64,000 nt of DNA from Methanocorpusculum vombati. Lineage in GTDB: Archaea > Halobacteriota > Methanomicrobia > Methanomicrobiales > Methanocorpusculaceae. The translations under genes were made by a program, and so were the position numbers. The notes beneath the pieces were generated by a model. It saw nothing but the letters and a program-made list of their open reading frames with translations. It was not told the origin of the DNA and ran no database searches. Of the stretch, positions 1 to 8,229 are shown in pieces. Location: the NCBI RefSeq assembly GCF_026891935.1, contig NZ_JAPTGC010000006.1, positions 88,432 to 152,431 on the forward strand, written 5' to 3'. Within the stretch, counting starts at the first letter, position 1, and each line of letters begins with the position of its first letter.

Positions 1-783
1 ATACAAACAGTTGCAGGCTATGCGAACAGCACCGGTCATTGGAAAAACGACACCCGTACCATCACGCTGTACGCAAACTGGACCTCAACACCTCCCGTCC
101 CGCCCGTACCCCCGGTCCCGCCGCAGCCGTCCGGCGACAGCGGCGACGGCTACAGCACAACCACCTCCGGAACTGTCAGCGGGACCGGAAAGGTAACCTT
201 TGGCACCGTAACCGGCATCACCGGTGTATCCTTCGCCCCCGGCACCACCGGAACCGTCATCCTTGACAGCGACCCTGCAGGCGTCACCCCGCCTCCGGAC
301 AGCTACATCGTCATTGACATCACCGGCCCGGCCTTCGAAGGATATGCCCAGATAGAGTTCAGTGTCCCGGTCGCCCTCCTCACCGACCGCGGCCTCACGG
401 TCTATGACGTTTCCCTCCGGCACTTCATCGGCGGCAAATGGGTAACACTCAGGACCCACTACCTCGGCGAAGAACGCGGCGCCGCAAACTACATCGCAGC
501 GACGCAAACCTTCTCCCCGTTCGCCATCGTCTACGAAAAAGGCGGCGCAGAAATCATAGAATCTGCAACCCCCGAACCAACCGCCGCACCTCCGGAAAGC
601 ACAGCCATCAGACCGGAACCCGCCGAAACCAAACCGGCCGGCACCATCACAGTCGTTCAGACATCTGACGGAAACACCGGTGACCCGGCCTCCCTGCCAA
701 CCCTGACCCAGGCACCCGCACCGCTCTGCGGCGCACTCCTCGGCCTCCTTGCCGCAGGAGTCCTGCTGCGGAGAAAAGACTAA
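1..783 (+). CDS. C-terminal part of an InlB-repeat-type cell-surface protein (5' end outside window)
   Basis: Frame 1 is open from the first base to a TAA at 781-783 (260 residues) with no start needed, so the gene begins upstream. The first residues end in TITLYANW, the typical close of an InlB/Listeria-Bacteroides repeat found in secreted adhesin-like proteins. A Pro-rich hinge (PPVPPVPPVPPQPSG) and a beta-rich domain follow. That domain ends in a motif around TFSPFAIVYE, reminiscent of the domain before the C-terminal anchor in archaeal surface proteins. The tail is a Thr/Pro/Glu-rich stalk, then a hydrophobic helix (LLGLLAAGVLL) and RRKD. It is probably an extracellular protein anchored by its C-terminal helix. 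The ligand is unknown. The reading frame is certain; the family call is moderate. Confidence 0.85.
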   Translation: MQTVAGYANSTGHWKNDTRTITLYANWTSTPPVPPVPPVPPQPSGDSGDGYSTTTSGTVSGTGKVTFGTVTGITGVSFAPGTTGTVILDSDPAGVTPPPDSYIVIDITGPAFEGYAQIEFSVPVALLTDRGLTVYDVSLRHFIGGKWVTLRTHYLGEERGAANYIAATQTFSPFAIVYEKGGAEIIESATPEPTAAPPESTAIRPEPAETKPAGTITVVQTSDGNTGDPASLPTLTQAPAPLCGALLGLLAAGVLLRRKD

Positions 784-1204
784 GAAGAGACAAACATCTC
801 TTCTCCATCTCTCCTGGCCCCTCCGGCGGCACAGGACACCTTTCTCAGCCGCAGACAACTGATGACAAAGCACCTCCGGGATCCTCAAAAAAAATCGTAA
901 ACTCATGAATCCCGGAAAACCCGACCGGCCGCAACCAGTTCCGCTCCCACGCAGAATGGTATCCGCTAACGGCGGGGACCGTAGCATCCGGCCGGTTGCC
1001 CCGCATCATCGCAAAGAAAGGTGTCCGCCGACACCGGTGAACAAACCGGTCAGAATCGAAAAACGCTGCACACCCGCACAAACAACGCAAGAGCGGAATG
1101 ACATTTCCGCTCCCTCCGGCACAGGTCTTATCCCTGTGCACTCTACAGACATTCATTTCCTTGTACGGCCGCAGCGGCGAAAATTCTGAAAAAAAACGGA
1201 ATGC

Positions 1205-1229
1205 ATGCAGGAGAAAACCTCTCTTGCAT
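1205..1229 (+). promoter_or_regulatory. RNA hairpin before the 29-codon frame
   Basis: ATGCAGGAGA and TCTCTTGCAT pair over ten positions (one G-U) around the loop AAACC. The hairpin ends 27 bases before the ATG at 1257. It could be a leader hairpin or a weak terminator. No oligo-T run follows it directly, which argues against a terminator. Confidence 0.35.
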
Positions 1230-1256
1230 CACTCCGGAAAAAACAGGGAACCTATC

Positions 1257-1346
1257 ATGATTAAAATCAAAGGAATCATCGCACTCATCAGTATCTTCCT
1301 TCTTTTTCTCTGCTTCTCCATCCTCCTCCTCCTCCTCATGCACTGA
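1257..1346 (+). CDS. Possible 29-residue membrane peptide
   Basis: An ATG opens a 29-residue frame with a short basic start (MIKIKG) followed by an almost uninterrupted run of Ile, Leu, Phe, Cys and Ser ending in Met-His. This is the profile of a single membrane-spanning peptide. A weak GGGA lies about eight bases before the ATG, and a hairpin sits 27 bases upstream. There is no homologue I recognise and no clear TATA box, so it may be chance: the CTC/CTT-rich DNA would yield Leu/Phe in this frame. Listed because the stretch has nothing else. Confidence 0.25.
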   Translation: MIKIKGIIALISIFLLFLCFSILLLLLMH

Positions 1347-1633
1347 AGCACAGCAGAAAAAGAACCCGCATCCGGTAAAACCAGCAGGGGACCCCATCGG
1401 GATCGGGTTTTCTCTCCTCTCGCACACGGATCCCCGCAAAGATGCAAAAACCATTCGCCCCTCGCAAAAACGGAGATACCGGGGAAAGCAGCATCGCAAA
1501 ACCCCGCACACCATTGACCGGAACCGTGGCTTCCTCTCATTCTCTTTCAAACCGCAGACTGCAACACACAAAAAAGCCGCCATCACCCCGTACAGCCCGC
1601 AAACATTTTTTCAAAAAAACCGGTGACCGAGAC

Positions 1634-1665
1634 GGTTATATTATCCCATCGCCAATAATGGGATA
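1634..1665 (+). promoter_or_regulatory. glyA promoter with an operator-like inverted repeat
   Basis: A TATA-like GGTTATATTA lies at about 1633-1641. Directly after it come TATCCCAT (1642-1649) and ATGGGATA (1658-1665), a perfect 8-bp inverted repeat with an 8-base spacer. Transcription would be expected to start near 1661-1665, so the repeat covers the initiation zone and could be a repressor site. The downstream ATG at 1692 would then have a leader of about 27 bases. Confidence 0.5.
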
Positions 1666-1691
1666 TGTCATTTCTCGCCCAGACAACAGAT

Positions 1692-2939
1692 ATGTCGTTT
1701 TTGCGGCAGTTTGATCCGGAAATCACTGATCTCATCAACAAAGAGTACAAGCGTCAGGTCGAAGGACTCGAACTGATCGCCTCCGAAAACGTCGTTGCCC
1801 GCGAAGTCATGGAAGCCATGGGGACCATTCTCACCAATAAATATGCAGAAGGATATCCCGGCAAACGCTACTACGGCGGCTGCGAATTCCACGACCAGAT
1901 CGAAAACATCGCCCGCGACCGGCTCTGCCGGCTCTTCGGTGCCGAACACGCAAACGTCCAGCCGCACTCCGGCAGTCAGGCAAACGAGGCAGTATACCTC
2001 TCCTTCCTCAAACCCGGCGACAAAATCCTCAGCCAGAGCCTCAACAACGGCGGTCACCTCTCCCACGGCGACCCGGCCAACATCTCCGGCAAGTACTACG
2101 ACGTCACCGCCTACGGCGTGAACCTTGACACCGAACTCCTGGACTATGCAGAAATCGAAGCACTCGCCCGTAAAACCCGGCCTGATTTAATCGTCTGCGG
2201 CGCATCCTCCTACCCCAGAGAAATTGACTTCAAAGCCTTTGCCGAAATAGCCGAGGATGTCGGTGCACGTTCCATGGCCGACATCGCCCACATCTCCGGC
2301 CTCTGCTGCACCGGCCTGCACAACTCCCCGGTTGGCGTCACCACCTACGTCACCTCCACCACGCACAAAACCCTCCGCGGCCCGCGCGGCGGTGTAATCA
2401 TGTGCGGCAAAGAGTACGCAAACGCGATAGACAAAGCAGTCTTCCCCGGCATGCAGGGCGGCCCCCTCATGCACGTCATCGCCGCAAAGGCTGTCTGCTT
2501 CCGCGAAGCCCTCAGCAGCGAGTACAAAGACTACGCAAAGCAGGTCGTCAAAAACTGCAAAGTGCTCGCCCAGACCCTGATGGACAATGGATTCCGTCTC
2601 GTCACCGGCGGAACCGACAACCACCTCTGTCTCCTCGATCTCTCGGAACAGGGAATCTCCGGTCAGCAGGCAGAGGTTGCCCTCGGCAAAGCCGGCATCA
2701 CGGTAAACAAAAACACCATCCCGCGCCAGCACCTCTCACCCTTTGAAACCTCCGGCCTGCGCCTCGGAACACCGACCATCACCACGCGCGGCATGAAAGA
2801 AGAGGAGTGCAAACAGGTGGGAGAGTGGATCTCCCGCGTGCTCCATCACATCGATGACGCCGGCCTGATTGCCGAGACCAAGGAAGAAGTTACCACCTTC
2901 TGCCTGCGCTATCCGCTCTACCCGGAGATTCGGGAGTAA
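1692..2939 (+). CDS. glyA: Serine hydroxymethyltransferase
   Basis: This PLP enzyme converts serine to glycine and moves the one-carbon unit to the pterin carrier, tetrahydromethanopterin in methanogens. The 415-residue chain has the family's usual length. It carries GLELIASEN near residue 25, the [13 protein letters not shown] loop at 51-63 and the PLP lysine K226 in [14 protein letters not shown]. An in-frame ATG at 1665 would add nine residues (MSFLAQTTD), and the next codons again read MSFL, so the start region looks like a small duplication. I prefer 1692 because the expected transcription start is near 1661-1665. The next gene is a pterin-binding enzyme, which fits a one-carbon theme. 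Confidence 0.95.
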   Translation: MSFLRQFDPEITDLINKEYKRQVEGLELIASENVVAREVMEAMGTILTNKYAEGYPGKRYYGGCEFHDQIENIARDRLCRLFGAEHANVQPHSGSQANEAVYLSFLKPGDKILSQSLNNGGHLSHGDPANISGKYYDVTAYGVNLDTELLDYAEIEALARKTRPDLIVCGASSYPREIDFKAFAEIAEDVGARSMADIAHISGLCCTGLHNSPVGVTTYVTSTTHKTLRGPRGGVIMCGKEYANAIDKAVFPGMQGGPLMHVIAAKAVCFREALSSEYKDYAKQVVKNCKVLAQTLMDNGFRLVTGGTDNHLCLLDLSEQGISGQQAEVALGKAGITVNKNTIPRQHLSPFETSGLRLGTPTITTRGMKEEECKQVGEWISRVLHHIDDAGLIAETKEEVTTFCLRYPLYPEIRE

Positions 2940-2959
2940 AGGCACGCAGGCGATCTGAA

Positions 2960-3763
2960 ATGGAAATCAGGATTAAAAATATCCGCATCGGAGGGGAAAC
3001 CTCCCCGAAAATCATGGGAGTTCTGAACATCAGTCCCGAATCCTTTTTTTCGGACTCGTTCACCCCCTGTGATCAGGTTGTTACCCGTGTGGAAGAAATG
3101 ATCCGCGAAGGAGCGGATATCATCGACCTCGGTGCCCGCAGTACCGCGCTCAACGCCCCGCCGCTGACGGTTGCGGACGAACGGGAACGGGTACTTACCG
3201 CAATGAAAGAACTTGACGGATACGGTGCAGTTCTGTCGCTTGACACCATGCATCCCGAAGTACTGGACGCCGCCCTGCACTATGATCTCGCCGCCATCAA
3301 CGACATCAACGGTCTTGGAAATCCGGAATATGCAAAACTCGCCGCAGACTCCGGCCTGCCGGTGATTGCAATGGCAGCACACCGGCTCCCCGGCGACCCG
3401 TTGGACCTGGCAGGAACGCATGCTGCACTGCAGGAAATACTTGACCGTGCCGGGAAGTACGGCATTTGCAATCTTATTCTCGATCCGGGCATCGGTAAAT
3501 GGGTTTCCGATCGGCCGCTTGCCGCGGACTGGGACCTCTGCCGGCAGTTCTCCGGACTGAAGCAGTATAACTGCCCGCTGCTCGCCGCAGTTTCCCGCAA
3601 AACATTCATCGGCGATTGTATTGGAAAACCGGCGCATGAACGTCTCTACGGAACACTCGGGGTGCTGTTCTACCTACTGGAGAACGGTGCGGATATTGTC
3701 CGCGTGCATGATGTGGGTGCGTCGCGGGATATTGTCCGGGTCTTTGAACAGCTCTGCCGGTAA
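2960..3763 (+). CDS. Dihydropteroate synthase-family pterin-binding protein
   Basis: The 267-residue TIM-barrel protein begins with MGVLNISPESFFSDS (19-33), matching the dihydropteroate synthase signature GVLNxTPDSF. It continues with DIIDLGARST in place of the usual DIGGESTRP, an NDINGL strand, and ends with the RVHDVGASRD segment that matches the family's C-terminal RVHDV. In methanogens, relatives are thought to join the pterin to an arylamine during methanopterin synthesis. The altered second motif means the substrate may differ from p-aminobenzoate. It lies 20 bases after glyA on the same strand and may be co-transcribed with it. Confidence 0.85.
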   Translation: MEIRIKNIRIGGETSPKIMGVLNISPESFFSDSFTPCDQVVTRVEEMIREGADIIDLGARSTALNAPPLTVADERERVLTAMKELDGYGAVLSLDTMHPEVLDAALHYDLAAINDINGLGNPEYAKLAADSGLPVIAMAAHRLPGDPLDLAGTHAALQEILDRAGKYGICNLILDPGIGKWVSDRPLAADWDLCRQFSGLKQYNCPLLAAVSRKTFIGDCIGKPAHERLYGTLGVLFYLLENGADIVRVHDVGASRDIVRVFEQLCR

Positions 3764-3813
3764 CGCGGAGCCGAAAACTCCTATTTTTCAACCGCCCATA
3801 TACTTACCCATAC

Positions 3814-4353
3814 ATGGTGCGGACATTTATTGCAGTGGAACCGTCGGACGAAATCAAAGCCGCTCTTGCTGCCGCAGGACACAGCCTGCAGGGCACACCG
3901 GCACGGATAACTGCGGTGCAGGCTCCACTGATGCATATCACGCTCAGGTTCCTTGGCGAAGTATCCGAATCACAGATTCCCCCGATCACCGCGGCCTTAC
4001 AGGGCATTCGTGCATCCCCCTATCAGATAACCGTCTCCGGTGCAGGAGTATTCGGCAGACCGCCGCGTGTCATTAAGGCTGAGATCGCAGACGACGGCGC
4101 GACCGCAGACCTTGCACGGCAGATTGATGCACTTCTGCTGCCTCTGGGTATTGCAAAAGATCCAAAACCCTTCTCCCCGCACCTGACCATTGCCCGTGTC
4201 CGGGACTACTCGCCTGCGCTTCTTCCCAGGATTGCCGCGCTGAAACAGCAGCCGTCCTTTGGCACCTGCACGATTGGTGAGGTGGTGTTCAAAAAGAGTA
4301 CATTAACCCCGTCGGGACCCATATATGAAACAATTGCAGGAGTGAAGCTGTGA
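3814..4353 (+). CDS. thpR: RNA 2',3'-cyclic phosphodiesterase (LigT/2H family)
   Basis: The 179-residue protein has both HxTx signatures of the 2H phosphoesterase superfamily: HITL at 41-44 and HLTI at 123-126. Spacing and length are normal for ThpR. The family opens 2',3'-cyclic phosphates on RNA, including tRNA halves. The gene overlaps the next one, cca, by the four bases GTGA, a pairing that fits tRNA end repair. A TATA-like ATATACTTA lies about 30 bases before the ATG. Confidence 0.92.
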   Translation: MVRTFIAVEPSDEIKAALAAAGHSLQGTPARITAVQAPLMHITLRFLGEVSESQIPPITAALQGIRASPYQITVSGAGVFGRPPRVIKAEIADDGATADLARQIDALLLPLGIAKDPKPFSPHLTIARVRDYSPALLPRIAALKQQPSFGTCTIGEVVFKKSTLTPSGPIYETIAGVKL

Positions 4354-5753
4354 CCAGAAATCCAATCGAAGCGGAGGTCTTAGCCCGCGTGCTCCCTACC
4401 GATGCCGAGCGCGCCGCAGCGCAGGAGATGGGAGAAAAACTCATCGCAGCAGTCTATGAAGCGGCAGGTGTCCCCGCGATGATGACCGGCTCGGTTGCCC
4501 GCGGTACCTGGGTAAAAGGCGACAAAGACATCGACATCTTCATGCTGTTCCCGCCGGAACTGCCCCGCGAGGAGCTGCAGGAGAAAGGACTTGCCGCAGC
4601 GTATGCGGTGGTGGAAAAGTTCTCCGGAACCGCGGAGGAAAAGTATGCCGAGCATCCGTATCTGAACGCGGTGATTGAGGGGTTCGATGTGGACCTTGTC
4701 CCCTGCTACCATGTTGCCTCAACCGCCGAGATGAAATGCGCTGTTGACCGCACACCATTCCACACCCGCTACCTTCTTCCCAAGATCGCCCCCCTCCGCG
4801 AGGATGTGCTTCTGCTCAAACAGTTTGCCAAAGGCGGAGGCGTCTACGGTTCGGATCATATGACAGGCGGATTTTCCGGGTATCTCTGCGAACTGCTGAT
4901 TCTTGCGTACGGAGGATTTTCCGAATTCATGCAGGCGGCATCCGAATTCCGTTACGGTGAAGTCATCGATATTGAAGGATATTATCCCGACAAAAAGACC
5001 GTCCGGAAAAAGTTCTCCGAACCGCTGGTGGTGATCGATCCAACTGATAAGGACCGCAACGTTGCCGCCGCCCTTACCCCGACGCGGTTTGCGGAGTTCA
5101 TGGAACTGGCGCGTGACTACTGTGCAGAACCAAGTCCGGTCTATTTCATTGCCGATTCTCCAACGCAGATGGGCAGATCCGAGTTTGCCGCTGTTTTGCA
5201 GCAGCGGGGAACCGCAATGCTTGCCATACGACTGAAAACACCCCCCTATGTTGCCGATACGGTCGTTCCGCAGCTGCGCAAGAGTATGGAATCGGTTCGA
5301 TCCATGCTGGTCGCCGAAGAATTCCAGATTCACCGCGCCGAAGTTTCGATGGGAGCGGAAAACTCGCTGATTCTTTTTGAACTGCTCGTGGACCGGCTGC
5401 CGGAGATCGTTGTCCGCGCCGGTCCGCCGGTATGGAATCACGAAAATGCCGACCGGTTCGTGGACAAGTATCTGCTGCAGGAAGAGTTTGCCGGTCCCTG
5501 GATTGAGGAGGACCGCTACTACACCGAGGTCCGCCGCAAGTACACGACCGCTGCATCACTGCTTGCAGATTCGGCGAAGATTCTCTCCGGCTCTCTGGGA
5601 AAACATGTTCGTCAGGTGATGGAGGAATCGGGATATGAGGTACTGTCCGGAACGGATGTATGGTCGGCGGAGTTTTCCTTCTTCCTCTCCGCGTTCTTCG
5701 CCCGGTCGTCGCATGCGATTCGGAAACTGCGCGGAATCCGGCAGGAAAGGTAA
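4350..5753 (+). CDS. cca: CCA-adding enzyme (archaeal class I tRNA nucleotidyltransferase)
   Basis: This enzyme adds or repairs the 3' CCA of tRNA without a nucleic acid template. The 467-residue protein starts with GTG inside the thpR stop. It shows the class I nucleotidyltransferase signature GSVARGTWVKGDKDIDIF (47-64), with the metal-binding pair D60 and D62 and a third acidic site in VDLVPCY. The palm is followed by the tail domains of archaeal CCA enzymes. At least the tRNA-Gly and tRNA-Asp genes in this window lack an encoded CCA and would need it. Confidence 0.95.
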   Translation: MTRNPIEAEVLARVLPTDAERAAAQEMGEKLIAAVYEAAGVPAMMTGSVARGTWVKGDKDIDIFMLFPPELPREELQEKGLAAAYAVVEKFSGTAEEKYAEHPYLNAVIEGFDVDLVPCYHVASTAEMKCAVDRTPFHTRYLLPKIAPLREDVLLLKQFAKGGGVYGSDHMTGGFSGYLCELLILAYGGFSEFMQAASEFRYGEVIDIEGYYPDKKTVRKKFSEPLVVIDPTDKDRNVAAALTPTRFAEFMELARDYCAEPSPVYFIADSPTQMGRSEFAAVLQQRGTAMLAIRLKTPPYVADTVVPQLRKSMESVRSMLVAEEFQIHRAEVSMGAENSLILFELLVDRLPEIVVRAGPPVWNHENADRFVDKYLLQEEFAGPWIEEDRYYTEVRRKYTTAASLLADSAKILSGSLGKHVRQVMEESGYEVLSGTDVWSAEFSFFLSAFFARSSHAIRKLRGIRQER

Positions 5754-5769
5754 CCAAAATAAAAAAAAG

Positions 5770-6174
5770 TTATGCGATCTTCGAACCTGCTGCCGGTCCC
5801 GGCATGCAGGTGTAGATCTCTTTTACCACAAGTTTCAGCAGTTCTTTTTTGGGGAGTCCCGGCTTTTTTGCCTCCATCATCGCCATCATCTTCGCGTGTT
5901 CGGGTGTACCGGACTCGAGGGTTGCGTATCCTTTGAGCTGGATACAGTTGCCAATCTCACGGCTCCAGACAAGGAGTGCTGCCTGTGGGTTTTCCCGTAC
6001 GTTTGCTGCGGTCTTGTTCATGAAGTTGTTTGCGATCCAGATGGTATCATCGTCCATTACCCACAGACCTCCCATCGGTGCGGCATTGGGTACTCCGGAC
6101 TTTGATGCGGTGATCAGGTGACAGACCCCTACTTTTTCGATCTGCCCTTTTATCTCTTCAGTAATCAGTACCAT
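5770..6174 (-). CDS. Pyridoxamine 5'-phosphate oxidase-like flavin-binding protein
   Basis: A 134-residue split-barrel protein. Its start MVLITEEIKGQIEKV and the core ASKSGVPNAAPMGGLWVMDD are typical of small archaeal FMN- or F420-binding proteins of the pyridoxamine phosphate oxidase superfamily. The substrate cannot be read from sequence. I place the start at 6174 rather than 6222 because a TATA element (TGTATATTTC, about 6213-6222) overlaps the longer start; it predicts transcription from about 6190 and a leader of some 16 bases. It is convergent with cca. Confidence 0.8.
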   Translation of the reverse strand: MVLITEEIKGQIEKVGVCHLITASKSGVPNAAPMGGLWVMDDDTIWIANNFMNKTAANVRENPQAALLVWSREIGNCIQLKGYATLESGTPEHAKMMAMMEAKKPGLPKKELLKLVVKEIYTCMPGPAAGSKIA

Positions 6175-6387
6175 GTGTGTATCTGTGCACTCTCCGCATG
6201 TCAACTTTGCGGAAATATACAATCCCGAAAAAACAGTCTATCTGCGCATGTCGGTGTTCCCGGAACAGTTCCCGGGAACACGGGTCATGGTGCCTGTGGC
6301 AGGCTCGATATCCGTATCGGATATCCGGGGGTGTCACACAGTTGTTCACAAACTCATCTGTTCATTAAACCAGTACACGGCAGGAAG

Positions 6388-6483
6388 TTAGTTCTTCTTT
6401 GCGTGCTTGCCGGTTGCCTTCGGTGCTTCGACTTTTGCGTCTGCAACCGGAGCTGCTGCCTTTTTTGCCTCTTTGTGTGACAT
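6388..6483 (-). CDS. 31-residue Lys/Ala-rich basic protein
   Basis: The protein starts MSHKEAKKAAAPVADAK and ends GKHAKKN. It is one third Ala and one quarter Lys, resembles a histone or ribosomal-protein tail, and is probably unstructured. Support for a real gene is the strong TATA element TTTATACACC centred about 27 bases before the ATG, which predicts a leaderless transcript starting at the ATG. The open frame continues upstream to 6585, but that part lies before the promoter and reads as noise. I do not recognise the family; nucleic acid binding is a guess from charge alone. Confidence 0.6.
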   Translation of the reverse strand: MSHKEAKKAAAPVADAKVEAPKATGKHAKKN

Positions 6484-6504
6484 AAATCTACATGTGCTTT
6501 TGGG

Positions 6505-6516
6505 GTGTATAAAGCT
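6505..6516 (-). promoter_or_regulatory. TATA box of the 31-residue basic protein
   Basis: On the minus strand the bases read AGCTTTATACAC. The centre, near 6510, is 27 bases before the ATG at 6483, the standard archaeal distance between TATA box and transcription start, so transcript and start codon should coincide. Confidence 0.6.
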
Positions 6517-6698
6517 GTTTGTCGGGGCACGGAAAAATCGGCATACTGCTGCCTGTTTTGAAAATAACGAGAATTTGTTCCGCAAATCTATCCCGTATAA
6601 TCCCCGGATTTACCCTCGCGCACCGATCATGTACAGCCGCGGCATATTTTCCGGTATTTTTCTGACAGATGCGGCACACCGCAAAAAAGAGAGGAGAG

Positions 6699-7157
6699 TC
6701 AGACGAAATAGGTTGACTCAAGACTTCCGTAGGCAATGGTGTTTCCATCGCGGAGTGATTCGATCACATCGTCCATTTTTGCATCCGCAGAGATTGCAAT
6801 CGGCTCCGCACGACCGAAAACCTGGAACAGCATCCGTTCCTGACTGCCGAGTTTTGGCTCCGGACCGTGCCAGCCGTGTTCCCCGAAATCATTGATGCCC
6901 TGAACTGCGGGGAACGGAAATCCCGGTACCGGACCATGCTCGTATCCCGGCGGAATGTACCCTACCGAGGGAATGTTCCAGATTGACCAGATACACTGCA
7001 TCTTTCCGTCGCCGGATTTGTTCTGTACAATTACTGCGATATATTTTACCTCTGCGGGTACACCGGTCAGTTCGATCTTCGGTGAGATGTTGCCGCCGGA
7101 AAACGTACTTGAAGGGGTAATACCGTTTGCTCCGAGGTGGATGGTTATCTGTTGCAT
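6699..7157 (-). CDS. YbhB/YbcL-type phosphatidylethanolamine-binding protein homologue
   Basis: The 152-residue protein matches the Raf-kinase-inhibitor-like (PEBP) fold. It has a FSGGNISPKIEL start region, a central WSIWNIPSVGYIPPG segment and the conserved GxxGWHGPEP loop that lines the ligand pocket. Small archaeal and bacterial members are cytosolic and of unknown ligand. I use the ATG at 7157, with GGAGA ten bases upstream; a GTG at 7166 is too close to that ribosome site. A TATA-like TCTATACTTC lies about 35 bases before the start. Confidence 0.88.
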   Translation of the reverse strand: MQQITIHLGANGITPSSTFSGGNISPKIELTGVPAEVKYIAVIVQNKSGDGKMQCIWSIWNIPSVGYIPPGYEHGPVPGFPFPAVQGINDFGEHGWHGPEPKLGSQERMLFQVFGRAEPIAISADAKMDDVIESLRDGNTIAYGSLESTYFV

Positions 7158-7260
7158 ACAATACACTCTCCTGAAAACCTAATAGAAGTATAGATTGGGG
7201 AAAAACTCCTCTTGTCCCAAATCCCCAGCAATAAATAGCAGGAGAGGCAACAGAAATCGT

Positions 7261-8127
7261 ATGGACGAACTGACCATCTACACCGACGGTGCAAGCCGCG
7301 GAAACCCGGGAGAAGCAGCGGCTGCATGGCTGATTCTTCGGGGATGCGAGGTGCTGGAGTCCGAAGTGCGGGTTCTCGGGGTGCAGACCAACAACACTGC
7401 CGAGTACACGGCACTTCTGGGAGCTCTCGCCGCCGCAAAAAAGTACTGTGATCCGGCATCCGCAACACTCACTGTCTTCTCGGACAGTGAACTGATGATC
7501 TCACAGATGATCGGAACGTATGCGATGCGCTCAAAAACCCTCAGACCTCTCTATGACGAAGCAGTACAGGCCGCATCCGTCTACGCAGAGGTGGTGTATG
7601 TGCATGTTCCGCGGGAAAATGCGTACATCGGATCCTGCGACTGGCTGTGCAACAACGCGCTTGACACGCTTGCAGCAGAAAAAAATGCCGCGAAACATCA
7701 GAAACGCTGCGGCCCCATTGAATGCAGACCTATCGGTATTGTTCACTCACCTTTTTCCGAACGAAAGGATGCCCCTCATCAGGGAAGACATACGGACAAA
7801 CTCAGCACAATTGAGATATACCCCGAGTATTCCGACGGACTTCTGGGGCTGTCTGAAGGCGATCCGGTATTCATTCTCTGCTGGTTTGATCGATCCGAAC
7901 GCGACATTCTGCAGGTTGTTCCCCACGGAGGGCGCCGGGAACTGACCGGTGTATTTGCAACCCGTGCGCCGGTTCGGCCTAATCCGATCTCTCTGACGCT
8001 GGTAACGATCGTTTCCGTCACCCAAACCCGCATCACGGTGCGGGGTCTTGAGGCTATTGATGAAACGCCGGTATTGGACATAAAACCCTATTACGAAGGA
8101 ATTGATGTCCCGGATACCCGCGGGTGA
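7261..8127 (+). CDS. RNase HI fused to a TsaA/TrmO-type tRNA methyltransferase
   Basis: Residues 1-135 form an RNase HI domain: YTDGASRGNPG with D9, then E48 in NNTAEY, D75 in VFSDSE and D127 near the end as the fourth acidic site. Residues 151-285 form a TsaA (YaeB/TrmO) domain, with GIVHSPF at its start and the substrate-binding ATRAPVRPNPISL motif. TrmO uses S-adenosylmethionine to add a methyl to t6A37 in tRNA-Thr. The start at 7261 has GGAGAGG 13 bases upstream and AATAAATA before that; the frame upstream of it is unrelated. No frameshift or internal start separates the halves, so this is a genuine two-domain protein. Confidence 0.9.
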   Translation: MDELTIYTDGASRGNPGEAAAAWLILRGCEVLESEVRVLGVQTNNTAEYTALLGALAAAKKYCDPASATLTVFSDSELMISQMIGTYAMRSKTLRPLYDEAVQAASVYAEVVYVHVPRENAYIGSCDWLCNNALDTLAAEKNAAKHQKRCGPIECRPIGIVHSPFSERKDAPHQGRHTDKLSTIEIYPEYSDGLLGLSEGDPVFILCWFDRSERDILQVVPHGGRRELTGVFATRAPVRPNPISLTLVTIVSVTQTRITVRGLEAIDETPVLDIKPYYEGIDVPDTRG

Positions 8128-8229
8128 ATGGATTTTTTCTCCCACGCCAAATTCGCAAAGGATATACTCTCCACCGTATAACAGAGTATGCAATAAGTTA
8201 TATAGGCTTACATTACAGGTGAAATTGAA

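Larger units (their letters stand above)
784..1633. other. Gene-poor stretch between the surface protein and glyA
   Basis: No frame on either strand here shows a recognisable protein, and the longer open frames have skewed composition typical of shadows. The only structured items I can support are a hairpin at 1205-1229 and a 29-codon hydrophobic frame at 1257-1346. The rest is C/A-rich sequence of the same composition as the neighbouring genes, so an eroded gene is possible but cannot be shown. Confidence 0.6.

Noticed and set aside
85..987. 300-codon minus-strand frame at the window start
   Set aside because: Antisense to the surface protein, whose frame 1 is open to a plausible membrane anchor. 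The minus-strand product is Gly/Arg/Cys-rich without a domain.
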